Source: Vreelandella azerica (GTDB taxonomy: Bacteria > Pseudomonadota > Gammaproteobacteria > Pseudomonadales > Halomonadaceae). From it: a DNA stretch of 64,000 bases. Position 1 is the stretch's first letter. The number at the start of each line of letters is the position of its first letter. Below the pieces are notes generated by a model. That model did no database searches. It saw only the letters and a program-made list of their open reading frames with translations, and was not told the DNA's origin. Positions 35,401 to 45,028 of the stretch are shown in pieces. Position numbers and translations under genes: made by a program. The DNA lies in the NCBI RefSeq assembly GCF_013112225.1, contig NZ_JABFHI010000002.1, positions 558,001 through 622,000 on the forward strand, written 5' to 3'.

Positions 35401-37394
35401 GCGCGGATTAAGGCGCTGATAATCCGCCGCCCAGGGTGAAGATGATCGACAAGCGGTGCTTCCAGTGGCATGGGCTCGTCGCAGATACGTGAAGCAATCA
35501 CCTCGGCGCACAGCGGCGCGCTGGCCAGCCCTCGGGAACCATGGGCAGCGCTGATCCAAAGGCCAGGGTAATGCTGCCCAGCCAGTGCGGGTATTCGGGT
35601 TGCATCTTTTTTCAGTAGCGCATAGTCCTGTTGCCATGCTTCAGTTTTGGGGACAGGGCCTGCGTAGGGTGACTTGTCCGGGCTGGCGGCACGCACCGCC
35701 GCCCGACCGTCAAGGTTTTTGGGAGTGAGATCCACACCGGCCTTCTCAAGTGCGGTTGCCAGAGCGGGAAGCGTTTGGCGCAGCTCCTCAATATTGCCCA
35801 AGTGATCCTGATCCTGCACCTCTGTGGTGGCGTTGTTAGGTACAAAGCTGGCGCCAAAGGTCAATACGCCGTCCACTGCCGGGGGCACATAGCCGCCCGC
35901 GCAAACCACGCTTCTGGGGCCTTCAACGTTGTCCGGCAAGTTAAGCGACGATACCTGGCCGCGTACCGCCTGCAGCGGCAATTCGTGGGTCTGTTCAAAG
36001 CGGTTGGCCAGTTGGGCGTTCGCGACGACCACCTGATCTGCCTCGACGTTTTCACCATTGGTCAGGTGAATCAACCAGCCTTGTGAGCTTTCTTCCAGCC
36101 TGATGACCTCACCCTGTCGATAGGTGATACCTGGCTGAGAAAGTAAGTGTTCACATAGTTTTCTGGGTTTGACCCAGCCCGCCTGTGGATAGAAAAGTGC
36201 GCTTTCAGCGCTTGCATCCATGCCGATAATATCGCCAAGCGAGTCGCTATTTTCAGCTTTAAGCACGCCATCCGGCAGTGGATGGGCGGCCAGGAAGCGC
36301 TGCTGGCGCTGTGCCTCTTTTGCGTTGAGCGCCAGTTGAATGACGCCACTGTTGTGCCATAGCTGGTGAGCAGGGTCGAGGTTTTCCAGCCAGCGACGGC
36401 TATATAACAGCCCTGAGAAATACACACGGCTTTGGTCATTGGTCTGGGCGGCCAGCTTGACGTATAGCGCCCCCTGCTGGTTGCCGGAACCGCCAGCCCC
36501 AATCGCCTGCTTTTCAATCACGCTGACGCGCAAGCCGCGCTTGGCCAGGGCGGCGGCCACACTGGCCCCGGCAATACCGGCACCTATCACCACGATATGA
36601 GCCGCGGGCCGCGCCGCTGGCGGTGTGAACCAGGGGGTCTGTTGACGGCGGCAATCCAACGGTGGAGTGTCTATCCGGCCTGCGAGCATTTCCCGTTTAC
36701 GCCCGAAACCGGGCACCTTTTGCCAGTTGAACCCCGCTGCTTTTAACCCGCGTTTGACAATGCCCGCACAGGTGAAGGTAGCAAAAGTGGCCCCTGGTCG
36801 TGAGCGCGCCGCCATGCTGTGGAAAAGTTCAGGCTGCCACATATCCGGGTTTTTGGAGGGGGCAAAACCATCCAAAAACCAGGCGTCGACCTGGCCGTCA
36901 AGCAGTGCCAGCCGTTCACAGGTATCGCCAAAATGCAGATCCAACGTCACCCTGTCCGTCAGGTGCAGGCGGTGAATGCCGCTGACAGCAGCCGGCCATT
37001 GAGCTAGTAAGGAGGCTGCGTGGCTAGCCAGTTCCGGCCAGGCCCCGAGTGCTTGTGCCAACTCCGCGCGGGTTAGTGGGTACTTCTCGGTGGATAGCAG
37101 ATGCAGGCGTGCCTGCTTGGGGGCGTGGCGTTCAAAGCATGCCCAGGCACACAGCATGTTGAGCCCGGTGCCAAAGCCGGTTTCTCCAATCACGAAAGGG
37201 CGTGTTTCAAGCCAGTGTGAGAAACGTTCAGGCAAGCGGTTGGCGTGGATAAAAACGTGTTCCGTTTCGGCGCGGCCATTCTCTCTGGAAAAGTAGACGT
37301 CCTCGAATACTTCGGAATAAGGCGAAGCCGCGTTCCAGCTGAGTGAAGGTGCCGTGAGAGCCGCTAGCGGTGGCAGGGTGGGGCGTTGAGTCAC
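35394..37394 (-). CDS. mnmC: Bifunctional tRNA wobble-uridine modification enzyme MnmC
   Basis: Finishes 5-methylaminomethyl-2-thiouridine at tRNA position 34: the FAD domain removes the carboxymethyl group from cmnm5s2U and the methyltransferase domain adds the methyl. 666 aa, unbroken. The N-terminal methyltransferase has FVIGETGFGTGLNML, DAWFLDGFAPSKNPDMW and GATFATFTCAG. The C-terminal oxidase starts with AAHIVVIGAGIAGASVAAALAKRG, the FAD dinucleotide fold, and ends GSRGLASAPLCAEVIAS. The region 37395-37560 upstream holds its promoter. Confidence 0.95.
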
Positions 37395-37560
37395 GCAGGT
37401 ATCCCGTGCTGATAGAATGAGTCGTGAAAGCTGGTTAAAAAATGATCAATTTGCTAAGCGAGCCGTTATCTCTCGCCTAGCGCAAAGCGTCCGCCGGGTT
37501 TTCACAGAGTTTTCCACAGGCTTTGAAGAACTGAACGGCGCCCATTGTTTCACTTTTGAG

Positions 37561-37860
37561 TCAAGGCAATACTTTCTTGAACGGCTTGACGCTGACATGG
37601 GCATAGACGCCAGCAATCACATAAGGGTCCGCATCGGCCCAGGCCTGCGCTGCGTCCAGGCTATCGAATTCGGCAATCACCAGGCTGCCGCTGAAACCGG
37701 CCTCGCCGGGGTTGTCGGCATCAATGGCTGGATGCGGCCCAGCAAGCACCAGGCGCCCTTCATCGCGCAGGGTTTCAAGCCTTGCCAGGTGGTCGGGGCG
37801 TGCCGCCAGGCGGCGTTCCAGACTGTTGGCAACGTCTTCACTGATAATTGCATACAGCAT
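37561..37860 (-). CDS. YciI-like protein
   Basis: 99-aa dimeric alpha-beta barrel protein of the YciI family. [39 protein letters not shown] and [29 protein letters not shown] are typical, including the His and Asp residues conserved at the putative active site. Biochemical role unknown. Start ATG 37860 follows GAGGA; a longer reading of 30 residues runs into repeated AT-rich sequence. E. coli has yciI near yciO as well. Confidence 0.88.
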   Translation of the reverse strand: MLYAIISEDVANSLERRLAARPDHLARLETLRDEGRLVLAGPHPAIDADNPGEAGFSGSLVIAEFDSLDAAQAWADADPYVIAGVYAHVSVKPFKKVLP

Positions 37861-37872
37861 GAATAAATCCTC

Positions 37873-37914
37873 GATAACAAGCGTGTGTGGATAACAAAGG
37901 TATATGGATAACAA
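37873..37914. repeat. Three GATAACAA repeats at exact 17-bp spacing
   Basis: GATAACAA occurs at 37873, 37890 and 37907 in the divergent gap between the YciI-like gene and rnm. The second sits in TGTGGATAA (37886-37894), a match to the DnaA box (TTATCCACA) on the other strand, and the third in TATGGATAA. Spacing of 17 bp is not a whole helical turn. Could be an operator array or short tandem duplication. Confidence 0.6.
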
Positions 37915-37986
37915 GGACGTGTAATTGACCGTATCAATCCAAGGCCGCACTATAACCTGACTTTTGCCTAGCCAGAGTGCGCTATT

Positions 37987-38933
37987 TTGACAAACTCGAC
38001 TTACGCCGTCATGCCTGGAACCGAACTTCCTGAAACACTTGATGCAGACCGGCGTTATCCACTTGATCTACACATGCATTCTACCGCCTCTGACGGTGCC
38101 CTGCCGCCCAGCGAAGTGGTCAGCCTTTGTGCTCAGCGCGGCCTGCAGCATATGGCGCTGACGGACCACGACACCATGGCAGGGGTCGCTGAAGCCCAAC
38201 AGACTGCTGAACACCTGGATATCAGCGTCTTGCCTGGCTGTGAATTATCCACACGCTGGAGCGGCGTCGGTATTCATGTGGTGGCGTTAATGCCCCAGGG
38301 GGCGCAAGGGGCCCTGGCAGAGGGTCTGGTTAGCCAGCGCCAGGCGCGTATAGAACGTGCCGAGATTATTGCCAGGCAGCTGGAAAAGCTTGGCCTGCCC
38401 GACGCCCTGGCCAAAGCTCGTGAACAGGCTGGTAGCGAAAGACCGCTCGGGCGCCCGGATTTTGCCCGTGCGCTGGTGGCGGCCGGTATGGCCCGGGATT
38501 GGGCGGATGCTTTCAAACGCTATCTGGGTAGCGGTAAGAAAGGGGATGTCAAAGCTCAGTGGCCCGAGGTTTCACACGCCACTGAGTGGATAGTAGCATC
38601 GGGGGAGTTGCGGTGATTGCCCATCCATTACGCTACAAGTTGACGCGGCGTAAGCGAGGGCTGTTGATGGATGCGTTTGCAGAAGCGGGCGGTCAAGCGG
38701 TCGAACTGGTCAATGGCCAGCAGAACCCTGATGCCACCCGTGATCTGGCGCGCCAGTTGGTTGAACGCGGGCTATATGCTTCGCTGGGGAGCGATTTTCA
38801 TTTTCCGGGTGGCCACGCTGCCCCCGGCAGTATGAGCCTGGTACCGCGTACAGCAGCGCCACCCATATGGCAGCATCCGCTACTTGCCGAACATTTCAAC
38901 GTATCAACTGACCCTGACATCAAAGGAGAATGA
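37987..38933 (+). CDS. rnm: PHP-domain phosphoesterase, 5'-3' exoribonuclease Rnm/YciV (frame broken at 38601-38605)
   Basis: PHP-family metal phosphoesterase related to E. coli YciV (RNase AM), which trims 5' ends of rRNA and degrades short RNA and 3',5'-bisphosphonucleosides. The metal-binding motifs are visible: [49 protein letters not shown] and [11 protein letters not shown]. The start is TTG 37987 (315 aa) or ATG 38011 (307 aa); neither has a strong ribosome site. GGGGG at 38601-38605 needs a sixth G to read [13 protein letters not shown]. The stop overlaps the upstream edge of yciO, as in the E. coli yciV-yciO pair. Confidence 0.9.
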
Positions 38934-38935
38934 CG

Positions 38936-39556
38936 GTGAGCCAATTTTTTCAGATTCATCCAGAAAATCCGCAGAAACGCCTGATCGATCAAGCCATCGA
39001 GATTATCAATAAAGGTGGTGTCGCCTACCCCACGGATTCCGGCTATGCGCTGGGCTGCCATCTGGGGGAAAAGAAGGCCATCGAGAAGATCAAGTGGCTG
39101 CGTTCACTGGATGACAAGCACAACTTTACTCTGGTGTGTTCAGATCTTTCCGAAATCGGCACCTATGCCAAGGTTGATAACGATGTCTTTCGTCTGCTGA
39201 AAGCGCACACGCCAGGTGCCTACACCTTTATTCTTGATGCCACTTCTGAGGTGCCCAGGCTACTGTTGCACCCCAAACGCCGCTCAATCGGAGTGCGGGT
39301 GCCGGATCATCGTATTACCCATGCCCTGCTGGCCGCGCTGGGTGAACCCTTGATGAGCGTGACCCTGATTCCGGTCGGCGAAGATCTGCCGATGACCGAT
39401 GCCGAGGAAATCCGCGAGCGTTTTGGTGCCCATCTGGATGCTATTATCGATGGTGGGGCCTGCCATCTCGACCCCACCAGCGTGATTGACCTGCGCGAAT
39501 TGCCACCCAAAATTCTGCGTGAAGGCCGCGGAGATACCGCGCCCTTTGAAGACTGA
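38936..39556 (+). CDS. yciO: YciO, Sua5/YrdC family protein
   Basis: 206-aa member of the Sua5/YciO/YrdC/YwlC family; related proteins make threonylcarbamoyl-AMP for tRNA t6A, but the YciO branch has weak or different activity. MSQFFQIHPENPQKRLIDQAIEII, GGVAYPTDSGYALGCHLG, DKHNFTLVCSDLSEI, TPGAYTFILDATSEVPR and KRRSIGVRVPDH are near the E. coli sequence. GTG 38936 is chosen because AAGGAG (38923-38928) is well spaced and MSQFF matches E. coli; the ATG six bases before is too close to the ribosome site. Confidence 0.92.
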   Translation: MSQFFQIHPENPQKRLIDQAIEIINKGGVAYPTDSGYALGCHLGEKKAIEKIKWLRSLDDKHNFTLVCSDLSEIGTYAKVDNDVFRLLKAHTPGAYTFILDATSEVPRLLLHPKRRSIGVRVPDHRITHALLAALGEPLMSVTLIPVGEDLPMTDAEEIRERFGAHLDAIIDGGACHLDPTSVIDLRELPPKILREGRGDTAPFED

Positions 39557-39594
39557 GCCTGTTTCAGGCGAATGGGAGTTGTCGTCCAGCCCGG

Positions 39595-40479
39595 TCACTC
39601 AGACGAACCGTCCGGGCTGGCATGTTGTTGCTTTTCACGTGGATCCTGGGTGTTTTCATCCAGCCAGGTGCCGCAGCGCAGGCAATAGTAGGCGTTTTTT
39701 TCATGGCGGTCGTGGCCGCAGCCGGGGCAGGCTTCCTCAGAATAACGTTCTTCACGAATCGAGCGGATAACCTGGGCTGAAAATACCCCGGTGGGTACGG
39801 CGATAATTGAGTAACCCAGCAGCATCAGCAAAACGGTGATGGCCTGGCCCAGAGGTGTCACTGGTACAATGTCGCCATAGCCAACCGTCGTCATGCTGAC
39901 AATGGCCCAGTAAATTGACATCGGAATGCTGGTAAAGCCTGCTTCCGGGGATTCAATGGCATACATCAAGGCGGCAAAAAGAATGACTATCATCAGGATG
40001 CTGAAAAAGAATAGAAATATCTGACGCGAGCTTCTTTTCAAAGCATCAATCAGCAGGTGCCCTTCGCCGACAAACTCCATTAGCCGCAGAATACGAAAAA
40101 TCCGCAGGGCACGTAGTACCCGTATCATGACCAGGCTTTGAGCGCCAGGCACTATCAATACCAGCCAGGCAGGCACAATGGCGACCAGATCCACCAGCCC
40201 GTAAAAGCTTTTCAGGTAAAGCGAGGGCTTCTCCAGACAGTAGAGGCGCAGAGCTAGCTCAATGGTGAAAAGTAATGTGAAACCCCATTCAATATAAGCA
40301 AACAAAGTGCCGAAACGCTGATGGTAAGCATCGACACTATCCAGTAGCAGGGCCGCCACGCTAATCAGGATGGCAATAATCAGGGCAATATCGAAGGCTT
40401 TGGCGCCTGGCGTATCAGATTCAAAAATAACGTGAAAAATGCGGGTACGCAGGCCTTCTGCTGCGGGGCTGAGAGACAT
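39595..40479 (-). CDS. Voltage-gated potassium channel with C-terminal zinc ribbon
   Basis: 294-aa six-helix ion channel. Voltage sensor S4 is MIRVLRALRIFRILRLMEF with regularly spaced Arg; the selectivity filter is SMTTVGYGDIVPVTPLGQ between S5 and S6. After the last helix comes a short soluble tail with CPGCGH and CLRCGTW, a four-Cys zinc ribbon. Known relatives are the Kv-like bacterial channels of the KvAP/KvLm type. In a halophile it may take part in turgor or membrane potential control. A four-Cys tail is not part of the basic channel and might gate or assemble it. Confidence 0.88.
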   Translation of the reverse strand: MSLSPAAEGLRTRIFHVIFESDTPGAKAFDIALIIAILISVAALLLDSVDAYHQRFGTLFAYIEWGFTLLFTIELALRLYCLEKPSLYLKSFYGLVDLVAIVPAWLVLIVPGAQSLVMIRVLRALRIFRILRLMEFVGEGHLLIDALKRSSRQIFLFFFSILMIVILFAALMYAIESPEAGFTSIPMSIYWAIVSMTTVGYGDIVPVTPLGQAITVLLMLLGYSIIAVPTGVFSAQVIRSIREERYSEEACPGCGHDRHEKNAYYCLRCGTWLDENTQDPREKQQHASPDGSSE

Positions 40480-40516
40480 GGCAGTGTCCTTGGTGTGAGC
40501 GTGCTGGCAACAGGTG

Positions 40517-41419
40517 CTAGCTTAAAGCACCTGGCTCGCCAAGGCGACGGGCAAGTGCCAGGGCAGCCGGACCGTAATGGATGCCGGGTTGGCCGTGTGA
40601 GTCCAGGCTAGGCGCCAGCTGCTTGGCGAGTTCACGTAAACTCTCATCCAGCGCCGGATGTGCGGCTAGCTGGTGCAGGCTATCCAGCGCCGCGTCCAGA
40701 TGAGCTACCCACTGGCTGTCGTGCCAGGCATCCAGCGCCAGGGTTGCGCGGTGGAGCAGGGCGCTTGGCGCGCGGGCATCCGGTAGCGGCCAGTGCTGCT
40801 CGGCCAACCACTTGCCGCGCGCGGCCTTGCTGCTGTCTGAAGGGCGCAAGGGCGCTGTGTTGGCGATCAGGCTAGCGACTTCCCATAAGGCGCCTGCATG
40901 GCCGTTCTTAAGCTCCAGTTCGATTTCCCGGATGGGGGTAGTGTGCTGGCCGCTGACAATCTCGCCTTCATCCAGAACGACTTCAATCTGACTGTCCGAA
41001 TATTCCATTTCCCAGCGGGTGCGCAGGAAATTGGTTTCCAGCTGAGGTGCCAGCTCGGTCAGGCGTGCCGGGTCAATATCAGCAAAGGGCGGCAAGTCCT
41101 TTAATCCGTCGATATCCAGCGCTGGCTGCTTCAGGGGCCATTCCCATTCCCCTCGGGTGGATAAGCCGCCGCCGCCCAACCCTGCCGTTTTGACGGTCTG
41201 AAGAATCTGGCCATCGTAATGGCGCAGGCGCAAAGCCATGCGTTGCCCGGCGAGCAAGCTGTCGGGCGTATCGTAATAGGTGTTGACCAGTGTGTGCTGC
41301 TGAACGTCATGGCGGGCCAACAGTGGATGGTGTTTGACCAGCGGAATTGAGGTTTCAGGAAGAGCCAGTTTTAGCTCAACTTCCTGAGGAGAGGGCGCTT
41401 CCTGGTTTTGATGCCGCAT
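40517..41419 (-). CDS. CYTH domain protein (inorganic triphosphatase-like)
   Basis: 300 aa. N-terminal CYTH tunnel: the leading QEVELKLAL has the ExExK signature, followed by NTYYDTPDSLLAGQRMALRLRH, TVKTAG, RGEWEW, FLRTRWEM and IREIELELKNG. The C-terminal half resembles the CHAD-like helical region of E. coli YgiF only weakly. The expected activity is hydrolysis of tripolyphosphate with a metal ion. ATG 41419 is chosen; the open frame runs a further 160 residues upstream into the divergent gene, which is not credible. It is divergent from the PhoU-like/Pit pair, suggesting a phosphate theme. Confidence 0.82.
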   Translation of the reverse strand: MRHQNQEAPSPQEVELKLALPETSIPLVKHHPLLARHDVQQHTLVNTYYDTPDSLLAGQRMALRLRHYDGQILQTVKTAGLGGGGLSTRGEWEWPLKQPALDIDGLKDLPPFADIDPARLTELAPQLETNFLRTRWEMEYSDSQIEVVLDEGEIVSGQHTTPIREIELELKNGHAGALWEVASLIANTAPLRPSDSSKAARGKWLAEQHWPLPDARAPSALLHRATLALDAWHDSQWVAHLDAALDSLHQLAAHPALDESLRELAKQLAPSLDSHGQPGIHYGPAALALARRLGEPGALS

Positions 41420-41567
41420 GAAAATGCTACCTTTAAAGATGAATTTAAGATTAAATTTACATGTCAATATGAACTTTTTGTGACGAAACGGCGGCCAAAC
41501 TTTATACTGCGGCGCTTGTTCGATGAATTCAGTTTTCCGGCTCACCGAGAACAGGCTAAAAGGCTTT
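41420..41567. promoter_or_regulatory. Divergent promoter region, CYTH gene and PhoU-like/pit pair
   Basis: 148 bp, AT-rich at its left. On the + strand a TTGTGA and TATACT (near 41479 and 41504) form a possible promoter with a slightly long spacer. I looked for a Pho box and did not find a convincing one. Confidence 0.4.
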
Positions 41568-42251
41568 ATGGTTACCTCCAACCCTTTTTCTGCAATGTTT
41601 GGCCGATCGCCATTCCAACCGCTGCTGGCGCATATCGTTAAAACCCACGAATGCTCAGAACATCTGCTGCCCTTCTTTGAAGAAACCCTGAAAGGTGACT
41701 GGGAAGGCGCGGCCAGGCTGCGTGAGGATATCACTCGCCTGGAGCATGATGCCGATGTGCTCAAGACAGAGCTGCGTCTCAACCTTCCCAACACCATGTT
41801 CCTGCCTGTTTCACGCTCCGATCTGCTCGATCTGATCAGCGTGCAGGACAAGATTGCCAACAAGGTGCGGGATATCAGCGGCATTATGCTGGGGCGCAAG
41901 ATGCGCGTGCCTGAACCGCTGGCCGAACCGATGCGCGTCTATATGCGCACCAGTGTGGCCTGCGTGGCCCAGGCCCGTCAGGCTCTTGAAGAACTCAAGG
42001 AACTGCTGGAGTCCGGCTTCTTCGGGCGCAATGTGTCAGACGTCATGCAGAACATGATCCGCGAGCTGCATACCCTCGAAAACCAGGCCGATAGCCAGCA
42101 GATCGCCATTCGCCGCCAGCTGTTTGAGCTGGAAAGCGAGTTGCCACCCATTGATGTGATTTTTCTCTACCAGATCATCGACGGAGTGGGTGAGCTATCC
42201 GACCGCGCCGAGCGCGTCGGTAGCCGCTTGCAAATTCTGACGGCACGCTAG
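41568..42251 (+). CDS. PhoU-like DUF47 protein, Pit accessory protein
   Basis: 227-aa all-helical protein of the DUF47 (YkaA) family, related to PhoU. Motifs: FQPLLAHIVKTHECSEHLLPFFEETLKGDW, DITRLEHDADVLKTELRLNLP with the metal-binding ExxxD-type helix, and VQDKIANKVRDISGIMLGR. Such genes sit directly before pit phosphate transporters and are thought to control them. Here pit starts 8 bp after the stop. ATG 41568 is preferred to a longer reading; AAAGG lies upstream. Confidence 0.88.
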   Translation: MVTSNPFSAMFGRSPFQPLLAHIVKTHECSEHLLPFFEETLKGDWEGAARLREDITRLEHDADVLKTELRLNLPNTMFLPVSRSDLLDLISVQDKIANKVRDISGIMLGRKMRVPEPLAEPMRVYMRTSVACVAQARQALEELKELLESGFFGRNVSDVMQNMIRELHTLENQADSQQIAIRRQLFELESELPPIDVIFLYQIIDGVGELSDRAERVGSRLQILTAR

Positions 42252-42259
42252 GAGGCAAC

Positions 42260-43524
42260 ATGCAGATCATTGCGCAATACGGCGATATATTCATCATCCT
42301 GGCCTGCCTGTTTGGCTTCTTTATGGCCTGGGGGTCGGGGCTAATGATGTTGCCAATGCCATGGGAACTTCCGTGGGTTCCCGGGCGATTACCATCAAGC
42401 AGGCCATCCTGATAGCGGTCGTCTTTGAATTCCTCGGCGCCTGGCTGGCAGGCGGTGAGGTCACCAATACCATCCGCAAGGGGATTATCGACCCCAAGCT
42501 TTTGCAGGATGACCCTCAGCTGCTGGTGTATGGCATGCTGTCGGCGCTGCTGGCGGCGGGCACTTGGTTATTGATTGCTTCCATGAAAGGCTGGCCGGTT
42601 TCGACCACCCACTCGATTGTGGGGGCCATTGTCGGCTTTGCCGTGGCAGGCCTGGGTGCTGCCACGGTTGACTGGAGCGCGGTGGGCACCATTGCCGCCA
42701 GCTGGGTAGTCTCGCCCTTGCTGGCGGGCACCGTCGGGTTTGTGCTGTTCAAGTCGATTCATCATCTGGTGTTTGAAGCGCAGAACCCGCTGGCGGCCGC
42801 CAAACGATACTTGCCCGCCTATGTGTTCCTGGTGGGCTTTGTCGTCGCCATGGTCACCATGACCAAAGGACTCAAGCATGTGGGGCTGACGCTGAGTTTT
42901 GCTCAAAGCCTGATACTCTCGGTGATTCTGGGCCTTGTACTGATGGGGATTGGCTATGTGATGGAGCGCCGCGTGATTTACGTCAAAACCAGCGAAGACC
43001 ACTTCGGCTACGCCAACGTGGAGCGTGCCTTTGCCGTGCTGATGATTTTCACCGCCTGCGCCATGGCCTTTGCCCACGGCTCCAATGATGTGGCCAACGC
43101 GGTTGGCCCGCTGGCAGCGATTATCAGCGTGGTGCAAAGCGGCGGTGAAGTAGGCGGCGCTGCCCTGGTGCCCTGGTGGGTGCTGGTACTGGGTGGTGGC
43201 GGTATTGTGGTCGGCCTGGTGACCTACGGCCATAAGGTGATTGCCACGGTGGGCACCGGTATTACCGAGCTGACCCCAAGCCGGGGCTTTGCGGCCACAT
43301 TGGCAGCCGCCACGACTGTGGTGCTGGCCTCCGGCACTGGGCTGCCCATTTCCACCACTCATACCCTGGTCGGGGCGGTGCTCGGGGTAGGCCTTGCACG
43401 CGGCATGACCGCCCTGAACCTCAGGGTGATCGGTACTATCGCCATGTCATGGTTGATCACCCTGCCGGCAGGCGCGGGTCTGGCTATTCTGTTCTTCTTT
43501 ATGTTCAAGGGCATGTTCGGCTAG
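42260..43524 (+). CDS. pit: Low-affinity inorganic phosphate transporter, Pit family (frame broken at 42330-42334)
   Basis: Proton- or sodium-coupled phosphate carrier in the inner membrane. Repaired length 421 aa with ~10 helices in two inverted repeats. The paired signatures are GVGANDVANAMGTSVGSRAIT near the start and FAHGSNDVANAVGPLAAII in the second half, with WPVSTTHSIVGAIVG and LPISTTHTLVGAVLG. AGGAGG precedes ATG 42260. GGGGG at 42330-42334 needs a sixth G; without it the first repeat is lost and only an internal start at 42361 would be seen. Whether it is PitA-type or sodium-type cannot be told from sequence alone. Confidence 0.92.
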
Positions 43525-43561
43525 TTTAACGCTGTCCTGTTTTACCCTGTGAAAGCCCCCG

Positions 43562-43610
43562 GCGGCATCTTTTCGGCATTTGATCATGCTGGAGAGGTGC
43601 CGCTGTTTTT
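43562..43610 (+). terminator. Possible pit terminator
   Basis: GCGGCA (43562-43567) and TGCCGC (43598-43603) with a 30-base loop, followed by TGTTTTTTC. The loop is long, so efficiency is uncertain. Confidence 0.35.
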
Positions 43611-43668
43611 TCAGCTCTGGTAAAGTAAACGCTGATATTTTCTTTCACCTGCTGCCGGAGAGCGGCCC

Positions 43669-44981
43669 TTGGATACACGCTTCCCCTTTGTTGACTGGTT
43701 TCGCAATGCATCGCCCTATATTAATGCCCACCGCGGGCGAACCTTCGTCATCCTGATCGAAGGTGAAGCGATTGCGTCGCAGCGCGGCGAACAGCTGATT
43801 CAGGATCTGGCGCTGCTGCATTCGCTCGGCGTTCGTCTGGTGGTGGTGTTCGGTATTCGCCCTCAGGTACAGGCGGCCCTGCAGAAAGCCGGGGTGGCGC
43901 CGCGTCTGGTGGCAGGGCGCTGGGTGGCTGACAGCGCTGTGATGGCGCAGGTAGAGCAGGTGGCCTCTCATCAACGCCTGTGGCTGGAAGCGCGTCTTTC
44001 TCTGGGTTTGCCAAGCACCCCTTGCATGGGGTAGATCTGAGTGTGATTTCCGGCAATCTGGTGACCGCCAAGCCGCTAGGCGTGCGTGAAGGGGTGGATT
44101 TTGACCACAGCGGCGAGGTGCGCCGCGTACGCGCCGGGGCGATTGAAGGGCTGCTTGAAAAGGGCTCTCTGGTGCTGCTGCCGCCGCTGGGTTTTTCCAG
44201 CACGGGGGAAGTGTTTGACCTGGATGCCGCCGAGGTCGCGCATCATGCGGCGGTGGCGCTGAAAGCCGATAAGCTGATTCTGCTTGGGGAATCTGACGGG
44301 CTGGCCAATGAGCAGGGTGCCTTGCTGCGCCAGCTAAGCCCGGACGAGGCCGAACCGCACCTGGCAGCGGCTGAGCAGGGCAGCGAACTGGCGCGCCATC
44401 TGCAGGCCGCCTGCGCGGCAGCTAGAGAAGGCGTGGCGCGCACTCACCTACTGTGCTGGCGCAACCATGATGCACTCTTGGGGGAGCTGTTTACCCGCGA
44501 CGGCGTCGGCACCATGATCACCCAGCATCGCTACGAACAGCTACGCCCCGCGACGCTTAACGACATTGCCGGGCTACTTGAGCTGCTGGAACCGCTTGAA
44601 CGCCGTGGCATGCTGGTGGCGCGTTCCCGCGAGCGCCTGGAACATGAGATTGATGACTACCTGGTGATCGAGCGTGACGGCATGGTGATCGGCTGTGCGG
44701 CCCTGCATGCGTTTCCGCAAGCCGACATTGCGGAGCTTGCCTGTGTGGCCGTGCATACCAGCTACCGAGGCGGCGAGCGCGGTGAGCGTCTGGTGGAAGC
44801 CATTGAGCAGCGTGCGCATCGCCTCGGGGTGGGCGCCATCTTTGTGCTCACCACCCATACTGCCCACTGGTTTGTGGAGCGCGGCTTTGCGTCAGCCAGT
44901 ATTGATGACCTGCCGTTACTCAAGCGCGAAACCTACAATCACGCGCGTAAATCCAAGGTGCTGATCAAGACGCTTGCTTGA
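43669..44981 (+). CDS. argA: N-acetylglutamate synthase (frame broken at 44018-44021)
   Basis: Acetylates glutamate, first step of arginine synthesis. Repaired length 437 aa (E. coli 443). N-terminal amino-acid-kinase-like domain that senses arginine (RNASPYINAHRGRTFVILIEGEA, LVVVFGIRPQVQ, VDLSVISGNLVTAKPLGVREGVDF) and C-terminal GNAT domain (IGCAALHAFPQADIAELACVAVHTSYRGGERGERLVEAIE). Start TTG 43669 with GGAGAG upstream. CCCC at 44018-44021 needs a fifth C to read PSTPLHGVDLSV. Confidence 0.93.
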
Positions 44982-45028
44982 CTGCTCATATTTAATCATT
45001 CACCGACCGCAGCGAGGGTATTGGCGCC

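Noticed and set aside
37886-38250. Chromosomal origin suggested by DnaA-box-like sites
   Set aside because: No dnaA, dnaN, gyrB or gidA nearby, no AT-rich unwinding region, and two of the sites lie in a coding gene.
41420-41567. Pho box upstream of the PhoU-like gene
   Set aside because: Only partial ATGTCA-type matches; no pair of CTGTCAT-like repeats at 11-bp spacing.
41420-41899. Long N-terminal extension of the CYTH protein
   Set aside because: The frame stays open but is antisense to the PhoU-like gene and has no homology; the conserved ExExK motif follows the ATG at 41419 closely.
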